Below, piece by piece: positions 13,296 to 21,434 of a stretch of DNA of 21,434 bases. Within the stretch, counting starts at the first letter, position 1; every line of letters starts with the position of its first letter. A program made the translations under genes and the position numbers. Origin of the DNA: an uncultured Oscillospiraceae bacterium (GTDB lineage: Bacteria > Bacillota > Clostridia > Oscillospirales > Acutalibacteraceae); contig CAJMBP010000024.1 of assembly GCA_905211675.1 (NCBI GenBank), forward strand, positions 1 through 21,434, written 5' to 3'. The notes under the pieces were generated by a model. It searched no databases. It was not told where the DNA came from and was given only the letters and a program-made list of their open reading frames with translations.

Positions 13296-14027
13296 TTATA
13301 TGTATTTATTGTACCTCAATATAATTCTGCCTTTTTTTGAAAGCTCTTCACAAGCTGTTATCTCGAATCTTCCCTTTTGCCTTACCGTAAGCGTACTTCC
13401 TGAAGCTATAACGGCGGTGGGCTTTTGAATACATACCGAATTCACCGTGACATACCCGTCGCAAATTTTTTCGGACGCTTCTTTTCTCGAAAGGCCGCAC
13501 AAAGCCGCCACGGCACAGTCAAGCCTGAGTGACGCCACTGTTACGGATGACGCCTGCTTTTGACCGAGACTCGGCAAGGGCATATCAAAACCTTTTTTAA
13601 CCGTAACACCCACTCTGCCTATAAGGCTTATCTGTGAAACTATGAAATCTGCAATGTCACTTAACACAAACACAACCGTTCTGCCGCTTTCGATCAAAAT
13701 ATCGCCCACGGTCTCTCGTGCAATTCCGAGCGCCATAAGCGCACCCAAAAAATCACGGTGTGCAAGCGCATCACATTTTCGGTAAGTAAAGGTTAACGCA
13801 GTTATGGGATATACGGGCGTGTCGCACCAATCGGGCAAAAACGCCAAAACCGTGCGTTCTGCCGCATCGTAACCGCCGTAAAACGCATAACCCTCTTCAC
13901 ATTTCAGGCACCTTGTTGCCGTTGCGAGTTCATCAGGTGTTAAAAAACCGAAAAATTTAGGGGCAGAAGTTTTTTCACAGAGATATTTTAAATCTTTTAA
14001 GCGGGCAGGCAAAAGCTCACTGTCCAT
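13296..14027 (-). CDS. ylmH: YlmH-like S4-domain RNA-binding protein
   Basis: 243 residues. The C-terminal S4 domain (about 167-225: LRLDCAVAALCGLSRKEASEKI, GYVTVNS) binds structured RNA; the N-terminal part is the YlmH-specific domain. In Bacillus, YlmH has been linked to division and to ribosome-associated quality control as a functional stand-in for RqcP. Its start overlaps the sepF stop by one base (TGATG), so the two are probably translationally coupled. The basic C-terminus is family-typical. Confidence 0.88.
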   Translation of the reverse strand: MDSELLPARLKDLKYLCEKTSAPKFFGFLTPDELATATRCLKCEEGYAFYGGYDAAERTVLAFLPDWCDTPVYPITALTFTYRKCDALAHRDFLGALMALGIARETVGDILIESGRTVVFVLSDIADFIVSQISLIGRVGVTVKKGFDMPLPSLGQKQASSVTVASLRLDCAVAALCGLSRKEASEKICDGYVTVNSVCIQKPTAVIASGSTLTVRQKGRFEITACEELSKKGRIILRYNKYI

Positions 14028-14494
14028 CAGAAGTAAATTTTACCGTCTTCAAAATCCTCGAGCATAAGCTCGCCCATAACATCAACACCGCGTGCAACAA
14101 TTATAAAGGTGTTTTTTGCCACCTTGCGCATATTGCCTCCGTTGGCATAAGCCGCGCCGCTTAAAAAATCGACTATTCTGCGCTGAATCTCACGCGGGGT
14201 CTCCTCAAGATTGAGAACTACGGTTTTGCCCTCGTTCAAATGGTCGGCTATGGTTGTAACCTCGTCAAAGCGTTCGGGTTTTACAAGCACAACCTGCAAG
14301 GCTGTTTGATTTTGAGAATAGTTAATTGTTTTGGACTTTATGATTTTAGGTGTGGTTTCTGCTTTTTTTGAATAAGAATAGCTTTCTTCTTTTACCTGCT
14401 TTTGAGGGCGTTCTTCCCTTTCAACCGCCTCGTCCTCAAACTCATCATCATCGGGTATGGTCATAATATTTTTTATGCTGTCCCAAAGTTTCAT
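14027..14494 (-). CDS. sepF: Cell division protein SepF
   Basis: 155 residues. The N-terminal amphipathic helix (MKLWDSIKNIM) would bind the membrane. An acidic/basic flexible linker runs to about 60. The SepF core follows (VVLVKPERFDEVTTIADHLNEGKTVVLNLE, then RRIVDFLSGAAYANGG and FIIVA). SepF anchors and bundles FtsZ at the division site. ATG follows AAGGGAAGTG. It sits between yggS and ylmH as in Bacillus ylmEFGH, but ylmG is missing. Confidence 0.95.
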   Translation of the reverse strand: MKLWDSIKNIMTIPDDDEFEDEAVEREERPQKQVKEESYSYSKKAETTPKIIKSKTINYSQNQTALQVVLVKPERFDEVTTIADHLNEGKTVVLNLEETPREIQRRIVDFLSGAAYANGGNMRKVAKNTFIIVARGVDVMGELMLEDFEDGKIYF

Positions 14495-14517
14495 AAATAC
14501 ACTTCCCTTTTAATATT

Positions 14518-15228
14518 TTAAACATTGTAATTCCGTCTGCCGAAAAGTGCCGTTCCGATGCGCACCGTATTTGCGCCCTCCTCAATCGCAGCCTCGTAAT
14601 CGTCAGACATACCCATAGATAAAATATCCATACTACTATTATCTATTTTTTCGGCTCCGATGTCAATAAACAGTTTTCTCATTTTTGCAAAATACGGTCG
14701 GTTTTGCGAGGAATTTTCACAAATAGGCGGTATTGCCATAAGTCCCCTTATTTTAATGCCGCCGAGCTTAGAAATCTTTTCGGCCGCAGTCAAGGCTTCA
14801 TCATAGGCAAAACCCGATTTGCTTTGCTCGTTACCGATATTTATTTCCAGAAGAATGTCCATATGCTTTTCGTTTTTCTGTGCCTGACGCGAAATTTCTT
14901 CTGCCAAGCGGTAGGAATCTACCGAATGTATAAGCTCAACGCGGTTAATAATATCCTTAACCTTATTGGTTTGCAGATGACCTATAAAATGCTTATGCAC
15001 CGGCAAATAGCCGTCAAATTTTGATAAAAATTCCTGCACACGGTTTTCGCCTATATATTTAATTCCCGATTCTATGGCATGATTTATAACGCTTATATCC
15101 ACTGTTTTTGTTGCCGCAAGCAATGTTATGTCCTGCGGTTTTCTGCCCGACCTTTCGGCGGCGCGTGCAATGTTTTGAGTTATAATTTTAAAATTTTCGT
15201 CAAACACATCAATAGACGATTTTTCCAT
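14518..15228 (-). CDS. yggS: YggS/YlmE/PROSC-family PLP-binding protein
   Basis: 236 residues forming a TIM-barrel like alanine racemase's N-domain. PLP is bound by the Lys in LLAATKTV; HFIGHLQTNK and LSMGMSDDYEAAIEEGANTVRIGTALFG are family hallmarks. It has no catalytic domain II and acts in PLP homeostasis. Two ATGs are adjacent (15231 and 15228); AGAGG lies 4 and 7 nt before them, so the second has better spacing. The start overlaps the 3' end of the HlyD-like gene by about 20 nt. Confidence 0.93.
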   Translation of the reverse strand: MEKSSIDVFDENFKIITQNIARAAERSGRKPQDITLLAATKTVDISVINHAIESGIKYIGENRVQEFLSKFDGYLPVHKHFIGHLQTNKVKDIINRVELIHSVDSYRLAEEISRQAQKNEKHMDILLEINIGNEQSKSGFAYDEALTAAEKISKLGGIKIRGLMAIPPICENSSQNRPYFAKMRKLFIDIGAEKIDNSSMDILSMGMSDDYEAAIEEGANTVRIGTALFGRRNYNV

Positions 15229-16414
15229 CATAAAGCCTCTTTCCCTTAACTACAACCTCATCATAAAGCCTAAGCACCGATTCGTTGCTTGTTCGCTGTT
15301 CGCAGATTATATATTCGTCGGTGCGGTATATAACATTTACGGTTACAAATTTAACCGTCTGCCCCGAGCGCACAAACACACCCGTTTTTCCGTCTTGAAC
15401 GCGAAGCGCTTTTGAAGGAATTTCAAGCCCTGAATAGGTGTTTTTTATAACCTTCATTTCACCCTTTCGCATGGTGGCAAGCTCGCTGTTCATTTGCTGG
15501 CACGAGAATATTATAACCGCTCGGTCGCCGGCAGACGAAGCGTTTATTTTTTCAACCGTTACATCAAGCTGCGGACTTGATTTTACGGCGGTATCTATTT
15601 TAAGACTGTCCCCGACTTTGTAGTTCAGAGAGTCGTTAATATCTATACTTGCCGCAATATACCATGTGTAACCCGAAACAATTTTAGCTATGGCCTTTTC
15701 GTCGATCGGCGAAGGCTTTAACGCGTCTAAAAATTCGGGCGTAATGCTTTCAATGTCACTGCATAAAAGTGTATTTTCGTAACCGTCGGTGCCCGACACG
15801 AAATAGCCCGCCGTGTCGGATGTTATATGCCCTATCGGCTGCGGCAACGACGCATTAAGGGTGTCAAGCTCGGATTTAAGCTCGTTAAGCCTTGCCGAAA
15901 AATCGGTTTGCTCACCCGTTATCATTTGCCTTCGGTTTATATTTGTAAGCAACGCATTTGAATTCTCTTCTGCGGTCGAAAATCTGCCCGCGGCGCAGTC
16001 GCGTATAAATGTGTTAAGAGCGTTATTGACCTTATTGTTTGCAAGCGTAATATCCGCCGCTTCAACATCATTATAGCCCTGCATTTCTTCGATGTCGGCA
16101 ATACGCGATTTTAACTGTTCTATTCTGCTTACCGTAACCGAAGCATCGGCGTTTGAATAGATGTTTGCAACCGTTCCGTTTTTGGCAACGCGCTCGCCGT
16201 CGGACAAAACAAAATGCATCGCTCCCGCCGTGTCGGAGGTTATTATTTTTTCTTCACGAATGATTACGCCGTTTATTCTGATACCGTCTGTCACCTCGTG
16301 ATATTCGGCTCTTACCGTGGTAATCGGCTTATAGACGGAGGAATATATCTGATGTATTATAAAAACTGCGGTTATCAAACATAAAAATACCTTTAAAACC
16401 TTATGTTCACCCAT
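15209..16414 (-). CDS. HlyD-like membrane-anchored adaptor protein
   Basis: 401 residues from ATG 16414. A single N-terminal membrane segment (about residues 6-22) is followed by an extracytoplasmic part. The barrel-sandwich piece GAMHFVLSDGERVAKNG leads into a coiled-coil hairpin (SRIEQLKSRIADIEEMQ and a return helix near FSARLNELKSELDTL), then a beta-rich C-terminal part ending near KGKRLYDGKIVY. This is the architecture of HlyD/YknX-type adaptors, but no transporter ATPase or permease is adjacent. Its place between miaA and the sepF cluster suggests a cell-envelope or division link (inference). The frame extends to 16435, but GGAGG 6 nt before 16414 decides the start; the gene then overlaps miaA by 8 nt. 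Confidence 0.8.
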   Translation of the reverse strand: MGEHKVLKVFLCLITAVFIIHQIYSSVYKPITTVRAEYHEVTDGIRINGVIIREEKIITSDTAGAMHFVLSDGERVAKNGTVANIYSNADASVTVSRIEQLKSRIADIEEMQGYNDVEAADITLANNKVNNALNTFIRDCAAGRFSTAEENSNALLTNINRRQMITGEQTDFSARLNELKSELDTLNASLPQPIGHITSDTAGYFVSGTDGYENTLLCSDIESITPEFLDALKPSPIDEKAIAKIVSGYTWYIAASIDINDSLNYKVGDSLKIDTAVKSSPQLDVTVEKINASSAGDRAVIIFSCQQMNSELATMRKGEMKVIKNTYSGLEIPSKALRVQDGKTGVFVRSGQTVKFVTVNVIYRTDEYIICEQRTSNESVLRLYDEVVVKGKRLYDGKIVY

Positions 16415-17342
16415 AATTTTCCTCCGTTTCCGCAATTTTTATCGCATCGGCGACGGCGTTTTCGGTTTCGTCTTTATAAATCCATTTTACGCGGCCGTCT
16501 TTATTAAACCAAGTCAGCTGGCGTTTGGCATAACGCCTTGTAGAGCGTTTGAGATTTTCGACTGCTTCATCAAGTGAAGATTCACCCTTAAAAAACCCGA
16601 AAAACTCTTTATGCCCTATTGCCTGAACCGCACCGCAGTCCAAATTTTTATCAAAAGCAATTTTTGCCTCTTCAAGTAATCCTTTTTCAAGCATTATATC
16701 TACGCGCCTGTTTATTCTTTCATAAAGCAGTTCGCGATTTCGGTAGGCAACGCCGATAATCAAAGCGGCGTAGGGCGACTCGTTTTTCACCGACTGCTCA
16801 TCGTTAAAGCTTTTTGTGTTACCTGTGCTTTCGTAAATTTCAAAAGCCCTGATTATTCGTCGGCGGTCATTTTCGTGAAGCTTTGCCGCGGCGCACGGGT
16901 CTATTTCACTCAGACGCCGAAGCATTTCCGCCCCGCCCGCACGGTCAAATTCCGCCGCGATTTGCTCGCGAAGCTTTATGTCGGCAGGGCTTTCGATAAA
17001 TTCTACATTATTAACAAGCGAATTTATATAAAGACCCGTGCCTCCCACTATTACGGGAATTTTGCCGCGTGCAGAGATTTCGGCTATTTTTTTGCGTGCC
17101 GCTTTAACATAATCTGCAACCGTAAATGCAGCGCCGTAATCTAAAAACTCAATCAAATGGTGCCTAACACCCTGCATTTCACTACTGTCAGGCGCGGCAG
17201 ATGCAATGTGCATATCGCGGTAAATCTGCATAGAGTCGGCCGAGATTACCTCGCCGCCGAAATGCTTACACAGCGAAATGCCAAGCTCGGTTTTACCCGA
17301 GGCCGTAGGCCCCACAACGCAAATTATCTTTTGTTTTTTCAT
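16407..17342 (-). CDS. miaA: tRNA dimethylallyltransferase
   Basis: 311 residues. P-loop GPTASGKT (11-18), SADSMQIYRDMHIASAAP (substrate loop), and VIVGGTGLYINSLV are MiaA signatures, as is RRIIRAFEIYESTG. It transfers a dimethylallyl group from DMAPP to A37 of tRNAs reading UNN codons. Its ATG overlaps the mutL stop as ATGA. The mutS-mutL-miaA order is widespread in bacteria; hfq, often next, is absent. Confidence 0.95.
   Translation of the reverse strand: MKKQKIICVVGPTASGKTELGISLCKHFGGEVISADSMQIYRDMHIASAAPDSSEMQGVRHHLIEFLDYGAAFTVADYVKAARKKIAEISARGKIPVIVGGTGLYINSLVNNVEFIESPADIKLREQIAAEFDRAGGAEMLRRLSEIDPCAAAKLHENDRRRIIRAFEIYESTGNTKSFNDEQSVKNESPYAALIIGVAYRNRELLYERINRRVDIMLEKGLLEEAKIAFDKNLDCGAVQAIGHKEFFGFFKGESSLDEAVENLKRSTRRYAKRQLTWFNKDGRVKWIYKDETENAVADAIKIAETEENYG
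16421..16425 (-). promoter_or_regulatory. Ribosome binding site fixing the adaptor start at 16414
   Basis: Minus-strand GGAGG, encoded within the miaA 3' end, 6 nt before ATG 16414. It excludes the longer reading from 16435. Confidence 0.75.
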
Positions 17343-19210
17343 TGTATTCTTCCAAAATATTTTTCAAGTTCATAACGCTTAATTTCAAAAGCCACTGGTC
17401 TGCCGTGCGGGCAGTACATAACATCTTTATCACCGAGAACTTTTATTGCAAGATTTAGTTTTTCAACTTCCGAAGTGACGTACCCTGCTTTTATTGCCGC
17501 TTTGCAGGCAACGGTGTGCAGTATATCGTCGACGGCGTTAAGCTGAATACTGCCGCGGCGTGCAAGGCTTTGCGCCGCTTCACAGATAATGCTGTCGGCG
17601 TCGGCGCCTTTAAGCATTGCGGGCACCGCGCGTACCACTACGGTTTCGTTGCCGAAATCTTCAACCTCGAAGCCGTAATCGGAAAGCAGTTTCAGGTTTG
17701 TTATAACGGCGGAGTATTCATCGCCCACAAGCTTAACCGTTACGGGAACCAAAAGCTGCTGTGTTTCAATATCTTGTGTGTTTTTAAGTTTATTAAAAAT
17801 AATGCGCTCGTGTGCCGCATGCTTGTCAATGAGAAATATACTGTTGCCCTTTTGCACAACTATATAGGTATTAAAGGCTTCGCCGATGAGCTTTACTTCG
17901 CCCTCGGGTGAGTATTCCGCCTCGTTAGCTTCGGTAACGGAACGTGCGCTATTGCTTGCCGTATGAAGCGTGGCAGCATTTTGAGTTGTCGGGCTTACGA
18001 TTTTTTCGGGCGTAACATTAGGCTGAAATTCTTTGCGCAAAAAGAAGGGCGTTTTGTCAGACTGCAATCTTGCAGGTTCTGTTTTCGGTTTTATAACCTC
18101 TTCAACCGTTTGTTGTTTCTCCTGTGTGGGAAGCTTTACGGCGGTTTGCCTGTATTCCTCGGCACTCATATGCAAAAATGTATTCTTTTTAGGCTGAGAA
18201 ACCGAAATTTCAGGTCTGGTATCACCCGAAAGAATTGCGCCTTTTACGGCGTTGTAAACGGCGGTAAACACCCTTTTTTCGTCAGAAAAACGAACCTGCA
18301 TTTTAGACGGGTGAACATTTACGTCAACCGTCTCATACGGCACATTTATGCACAGCACAAACGCAGGGAACTTGCCCACCATAGCACTGTTTTTGTATGC
18401 CTGTTCTACCGCCGCAGTAACCGTGCCTGACTGCACATATCTTGTGTTTAAAAATGTAAACTGGTACGCACGCGATGCACGGCAGAATACGGGCTTGCAG
18501 GCAAGACCCTTAACCGAAACGCCGTCAAGGGTTAAATCAACGGGAATAAGCGAGTTTGAAATTTCACGGCCGAGCACACTGTATGCCGCCGACTGCAATT
18601 TGCCGTCACCCGAGGTTGAAAAGGTCTGCTTGCCGTCGCGTATAAGCTTAAAAGCAATTTCGGGGTGCGACAGCGCCTGTTGTTCGACAACCGCCGAAAC
18701 GGTGGTACCCTCGGTAACATCTTTTTTTAAAAACTTCATTCTTGCAGGAGTATTATAAAAAAGGTCACGGACTATAAGTGTTGTGCCGTCGGGACAGCCG
18801 ACTTCTTCATTTAAAATTTCTTGCCCGCCCTCGATTTTATAGTGCGTGCCGAAATCCTGCTCGGGTGTTTTTGTAAACATTTCTACGCGTGAAACAGCAC
18901 TTGTTGCGGCTAATGCTTCGCCGCGGAAGCCGAGTGTTGAAATTCGGTCAAGGTCAACCGCCTTTTCAATCTTGCTGGTGGCGTGTCGCAAAAATGCCTT
19001 CGGCACATCCTCGCTCGCTATTCCGCAACCGTCGTCGGTTATTCGAATATAGGTTATGCCGCCGCGCAAAATTTCGACGGCTATGTGCGTAGCACCCGCG
19101 TCGATAGAGTTTTCTATCGCCTCTTTTACAATCGAGGCAGGGCGTTCTACAACCTCGCCTGCGGCTATAAGCTCGGCAATAGATTTTGGAAGCAGGTTTA
19201 TTTTAGGCAT
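17339..19210 (-). CDS. mutL: DNA mismatch repair protein MutL
   Basis: 623 residues. GHKL ATPase motifs are at IAAGEVVERPASIVKEAIENSIDAGA (16-40), DDGCGI (59-64), TLGFRGEAL (92-100) and GTTLIVRDLFYNTPAR (142-157). A Lys/Gln/Thr-rich linker follows (about 340-430). The C-terminal dimerisation/endonuclease domain has DKHAAHE (462-468), ACKAAIK (568-574) and CPHGRP (600-605). The usual endonuclease motif is DQHA-x2-E-x4-E; here Gln is Lys463 and the last Glu is Asn473. It works with MutS in mismatch repair. ATG 19210 has GAGGTGA upstream, just after the mutS stop. Confidence 0.95.
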   Translation of the reverse strand: MPKINLLPKSIAELIAAGEVVERPASIVKEAIENSIDAGATHIAVEILRGGITYIRITDDGCGIASEDVPKAFLRHATSKIEKAVDLDRISTLGFRGEALAATSAVSRVEMFTKTPEQDFGTHYKIEGGQEILNEEVGCPDGTTLIVRDLFYNTPARMKFLKKDVTEGTTVSAVVEQQALSHPEIAFKLIRDGKQTFSTSGDGKLQSAAYSVLGREISNSLIPVDLTLDGVSVKGLACKPVFCRASRAYQFTFLNTRYVQSGTVTAAVEQAYKNSAMVGKFPAFVLCINVPYETVDVNVHPSKMQVRFSDEKRVFTAVYNAVKGAILSGDTRPEISVSQPKKNTFLHMSAEEYRQTAVKLPTQEKQQTVEEVIKPKTEPARLQSDKTPFFLRKEFQPNVTPEKIVSPTTQNAATLHTASNSARSVTEANEAEYSPEGEVKLIGEAFNTYIVVQKGNSIFLIDKHAAHERIIFNKLKNTQDIETQQLLVPVTVKLVGDEYSAVITNLKLLSDYGFEVEDFGNETVVVRAVPAMLKGADADSIICEAAQSLARRGSIQLNAVDDILHTVACKAAIKAGYVTSEVEKLNLAIKVLGDKDVMYCPHGRPVAFEIKRYELEKYFGRIQ

Positions 19211-19226
19211 TTTTGTTTCACCTCTT

Positions 19227-21434
19227 TTAAATAGATTTTGCTTTATTTGCTATGTCAAATAATACTCCCATAGCCTCAATGGGCGTTAGTGTATTTACAT
19301 CAATCGCCTGCAATTCGCGCAGTATTTCGGTAGCGCCCTGCATTTCAAACGAAATCTGGTCGGAGCCCGAAGTCACGGTTTTGTAGCTTACGATGCCGCT
19401 TTCAAGCGTTTGTTTAAGTATTTGTTTGGCGCGTTTAATTACCGAATCGGGTATGCCGCCGAGCTTTGCAACCTCAATGCCGTAGCTGTCGTCGGCGCCG
19501 CCGCGTACAATACGGCGCAAAAAGATTATATCGTCACCGCGCTTTTTGACCGATATGTTGTAATTTTTAATACCGTCAAGCTCATTTTCCATCTCGGTAA
19601 GCTCGTGATAATGGGTTGCAAAAAGGGTTTTGGCACCCAGCTTTCTTTTATCGGCTACATATTCAAGCACCGCCTTTGCTATTGACATACCGTCAAAGGT
19701 CGAGGTGCCTCTGCCTATTTCATCAATTATAAGCAGACTGTTTTTGGTGGCGTTTTTAAGAATATGCGCCATTTCACTCATTTCTACCATAAATGTAGAT
19801 TGTCCGCCTGCAAGGTCGTCCGAAGCGCCTACGCGTGTGAATATGGAGTCAACTATGCCTATTTCAGCCATCTGTGCAGGCACAAACGAGCCCATTTGAG
19901 CCATAAGCGTAATAATTGCAACCTGTCGCATATAGGTTGATTTACCCGCCATATTAGGTCCTGTGATTATAGCACAGCGGTCGGACAATGAGTCTAAATA
20001 TGTATCGTTTGAAACAAACGGAGTTTTAATCAGTTTTTCAACAACAGGGTGTCTGCCGCTCTTTATGCTTATAACGCCGCTGTCGTTTACAAGAGGTCTG
20101 CAATAATTGTTTTCAACCGCAATTTGAGAGAGCGAACACATCACATCAAGCCGCGCTATAGCCGCGGCGGTAGTGTGCACACGGTTTGCGGCCGCCGCCA
20201 CAGTTTCACGAATTTGGTTAAATATTTCATACTCAAGCTGAAAAGCTCGGTCTTTTGCGGTAAGAAGCCGATTTTCAAGCTGTTTGAGCTCGTCGGTTAT
20301 AAAGCGCTCACAGTTTGTGAGGGTTTGCTTGCGCACATAGTCGGCAGGTACTTTATCGAGAAAAGAATTTGTAACCTCAATGTAGTAACCGAAAACCTTG
20401 TTGTAACGCACACGCAGATTTTTAATACCCGTGCGCTCACGCTCGCGCGCCTCTATTTCGGCAAGATGTGATGTTCCTCCCTCCATATCGTTGCGAAGCA
20501 TATCAACCTGCTCGTTATATCCTTTTTTAATTATTCTGCCTTCACGAACGGTGGCAGGCGCATCCTCGCTTATGGCAGAATCTATAAGTTCTGCAATTTC
20601 TTCAAGTGTATCGATGTCACCGTATATGCCCCTTAACATTTTACAGTTTGAGTTTTCGAGCAACTGCTTCAAATACGGAAAGCGGTGAGCTGTGGATGCG
20701 AGGCCTAAAAGCTCTTTTGCGGTGGCTGTTCCGTAAACGATTTTGGTCATCATACGCTCAATATCGCGTATGCCGCTCATATATTCCTGCGCTTCGCATC
20801 GCATAACGGTATCGCCGCATAACTCCTCAACCGCGTTTTGACGCAATATTATTTCGGGTATTGAACAAAGCGGTTGCAGAACAAACGAACGCATAAGCCG
20901 CTTGCCCATAGCGGTTTTGGTTTTATCGAGAACGCCCAAAAGCGAGCCGCGTTTTGATTTTGTTCGCATGGTTTCGCAAAGCTCAAGATTTCTGACCGCG
21001 GTAATGTCAAGCTGCATAAACTGCGAAGCGGTGTAAATGTTTACATTTTTAATGGCAATCGTGCCTGTTTTGCCGTTTTCGTGCAGATAATCAAGCACTG
21101 CGCCCAAAGCGCTTTGTGAAACACTGCCGCGTTCTATTCCTATGTTTTCGGGGCTTACTACGCCGAAATTTTGACAGATAAGCTCTTCGGTTACAGACGG
21201 GTCAAAGCATTTTGAGTTGCGAACGCTTACCGCGCCGCTGAATTTTTCGTTTAAAAAATCTGTGCAGGCTTGCGCCAAATTCGAATCGAGTAAAATTTCA
21301 CTGGGTGAAAAACGCATAATCTCGTTATAAAAACGCCCGTACATATCTTCGCCCGAAATCTCGGTTATATGGGCGTCGCCCGTAGAGGCATCGGCGAAAC
21401 ACACGGCGATTTTATCGTCTTTATAGAAGGCAGC
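19227..21434 (-). CDS. mutS: DNA mismatch repair protein MutS (5' end missing)
   Basis: 735 codons are visible; the frame is open through the right edge, starting AAFYKDDKIAVCFADASTG, so the mismatch-reading domain (about the first 115-125 residues, with the Phe-x-Glu motif) lies outside. The GTG at 21404 is internal, not a start. Visible are the connector, core, clamp (RERERTGIKNLRVRYNKVFGYYIEV) and ATPase domains. Walker A GPNMAGKST is at about 19961-19935, then DLAGGQSTFMVEM, Walker B LLIIDEIGRGTSTFDG and ATHYHEL. The C-terminus is complete (TPIEAMGVLFDIANKAKSI). MutS finds mismatches and recruits MutL, encoded next. Confidence 0.96.
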   Translation of the reverse strand, partial: AAFYKDDKIAVCFADASTGDAHITEISGEDMYGRFYNEIMRFSPSEILLDSNLAQACTDFLNEKFSGAVSVRNSKCFDPSVTEELICQNFGVVSPENIGIERGSVSQSALGAVLDYLHENGKTGTIAIKNVNIYTASQFMQLDITAVRNLELCETMRTKSKRGSLLGVLDKTKTAMGKRLMRSFVLQPLCSIPEIILRQNAVEELCGDTVMRCEAQEYMSGIRDIERMMTKIVYGTATAKELLGLASTAHRFPYLKQLLENSNCKMLRGIYGDIDTLEEIAELIDSAISEDAPATVREGRIIKKGYNEQVDMLRNDMEGGTSHLAEIEARERERTGIKNLRVRYNKVFGYYIEVTNSFLDKVPADYVRKQTLTNCERFITDELKQLENRLLTAKDRAFQLEYEIFNQIRETVAAAANRVHTTAAAIARLDVMCSLSQIAVENNYCRPLVNDSGVISIKSGRHPVVEKLIKTPFVSNDTYLDSLSDRCAIITGPNMAGKSTYMRQVAIITLMAQMGSFVPAQMAEIGIVDSIFTRVGASDDLAGGQSTFMVEMSEMAHILKNATKNSLLIIDEIGRGTSTFDGMSIAKAVLEYVADKRKLGAKTLFATHYHELTEMENELDGIKNYNISVKKRGDDIIFLRRIVRGGADDSYGIEVAKLGGIPDSVIKRAKQILKQTLESGIVSYKTVTSGSDQISFEMQGATEILRELQAIDVNTLTPIEAMGVLFDIANKAKSI

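Noticed and set aside
13295..13323. TATAAT before divIVA (13300-13295) as a promoter.
   Set aside because: There is no TTGACA-like element at 16-18 nt; the only TTGAGG is about 13 nt away. The region is just A/T-rich.
21402..21404. GTG at 21404-21402 as the mutS start.
   Set aside because: The frame stays open for ten more codons with MutS-like sequence to the window edge, and the N-terminal mismatch domain is missing, so the gene is cut by the edge.
1..21434. CRISPR arrays, tRNA or rRNA genes, insertion sequences, prophage genes.
   Set aside because: None seen: no spaced repeat arrays, no cloverleaf-like short genes, no transposase or integrase frames; the coding density leaves no room for them.

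Overview
All protein genes in this window read on the minus strand, so the biological order runs from the right edge (21434) to the left edge (1). Gene content suggests an anaerobic Firmicute of the class Clostridia, perhaps an Oscillospirales-like gut commensal (inference; there is no rRNA here). The supporting signs are strong AGGAGG-type ribosome sites, a split two-gene transketolase, the SepF-YlmH-DivIVA-LspA order and an oxygen-sensitive glycyl radical enzyme.

Right part (21434-8405): a tightly packed run of housekeeping genes with many 1-17 nt overlaps. In transcription order they are mutS (cut by the right edge), mutL, miaA, a HlyD-like membrane-anchored adaptor, a YggS-type PLP protein, sepF, ylmH, divIVA, lspA, an RluA-family pseudouridine synthase, a Cof-type HAD phosphatase, and the N- and C-terminal transketolase subunits. 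A perfect 14-bp hairpin followed by a T-rich run (8345-8384) ends this run.

Left part (8404-1): a bacterial microcompartment locus of the glycyl-radical type, closest to the fucose/rhamnose class usually called GRM5. A SigA-like promoter (TTGACT-17-TATAAT) precedes a B12-independent propanediol/glycerol dehydratase, its radical-SAM activase, a PduU/EutS-type shell protein and an EutP/PduV GTPase. A second promoter (TTGACT-17-TATTAT with TG extension) precedes a class II aldolase, a PduO-C/HbpS-like protein, a zinc alcohol dehydrogenase and at least five hexamer-type shell proteins, the last running off the left edge.

Inferred pathway: the aldolase splits a deoxy-sugar 1-phosphate such as fuculose-1-P into DHAP and lactaldehyde. 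Lactaldehyde is reduced to 1,2-propanediol, the glycyl radical enzyme dehydrates it to propionaldehyde, and the shell confines the aldehyde. The CoA-acylating aldehyde dehydrogenase, the phosphotransacylase, the vertex protein and any regulator are not visible and presumably lie left of position 1.

The locus class itself is known. The points most worth following are: a shell protein made as a Lys/Thr/Ala-rich N-extended form with a perfect Shine-Dalgarno at an internal in-frame start; an aldolase with a five-cysteine linker plus a C-terminal encapsulation-type helix; an alcohol dehydrogenase with an N-terminal encapsulation-type helix and no structural-zinc cysteines; and a shell hexamer whose pore loop is replaced by a longer acidic segment.
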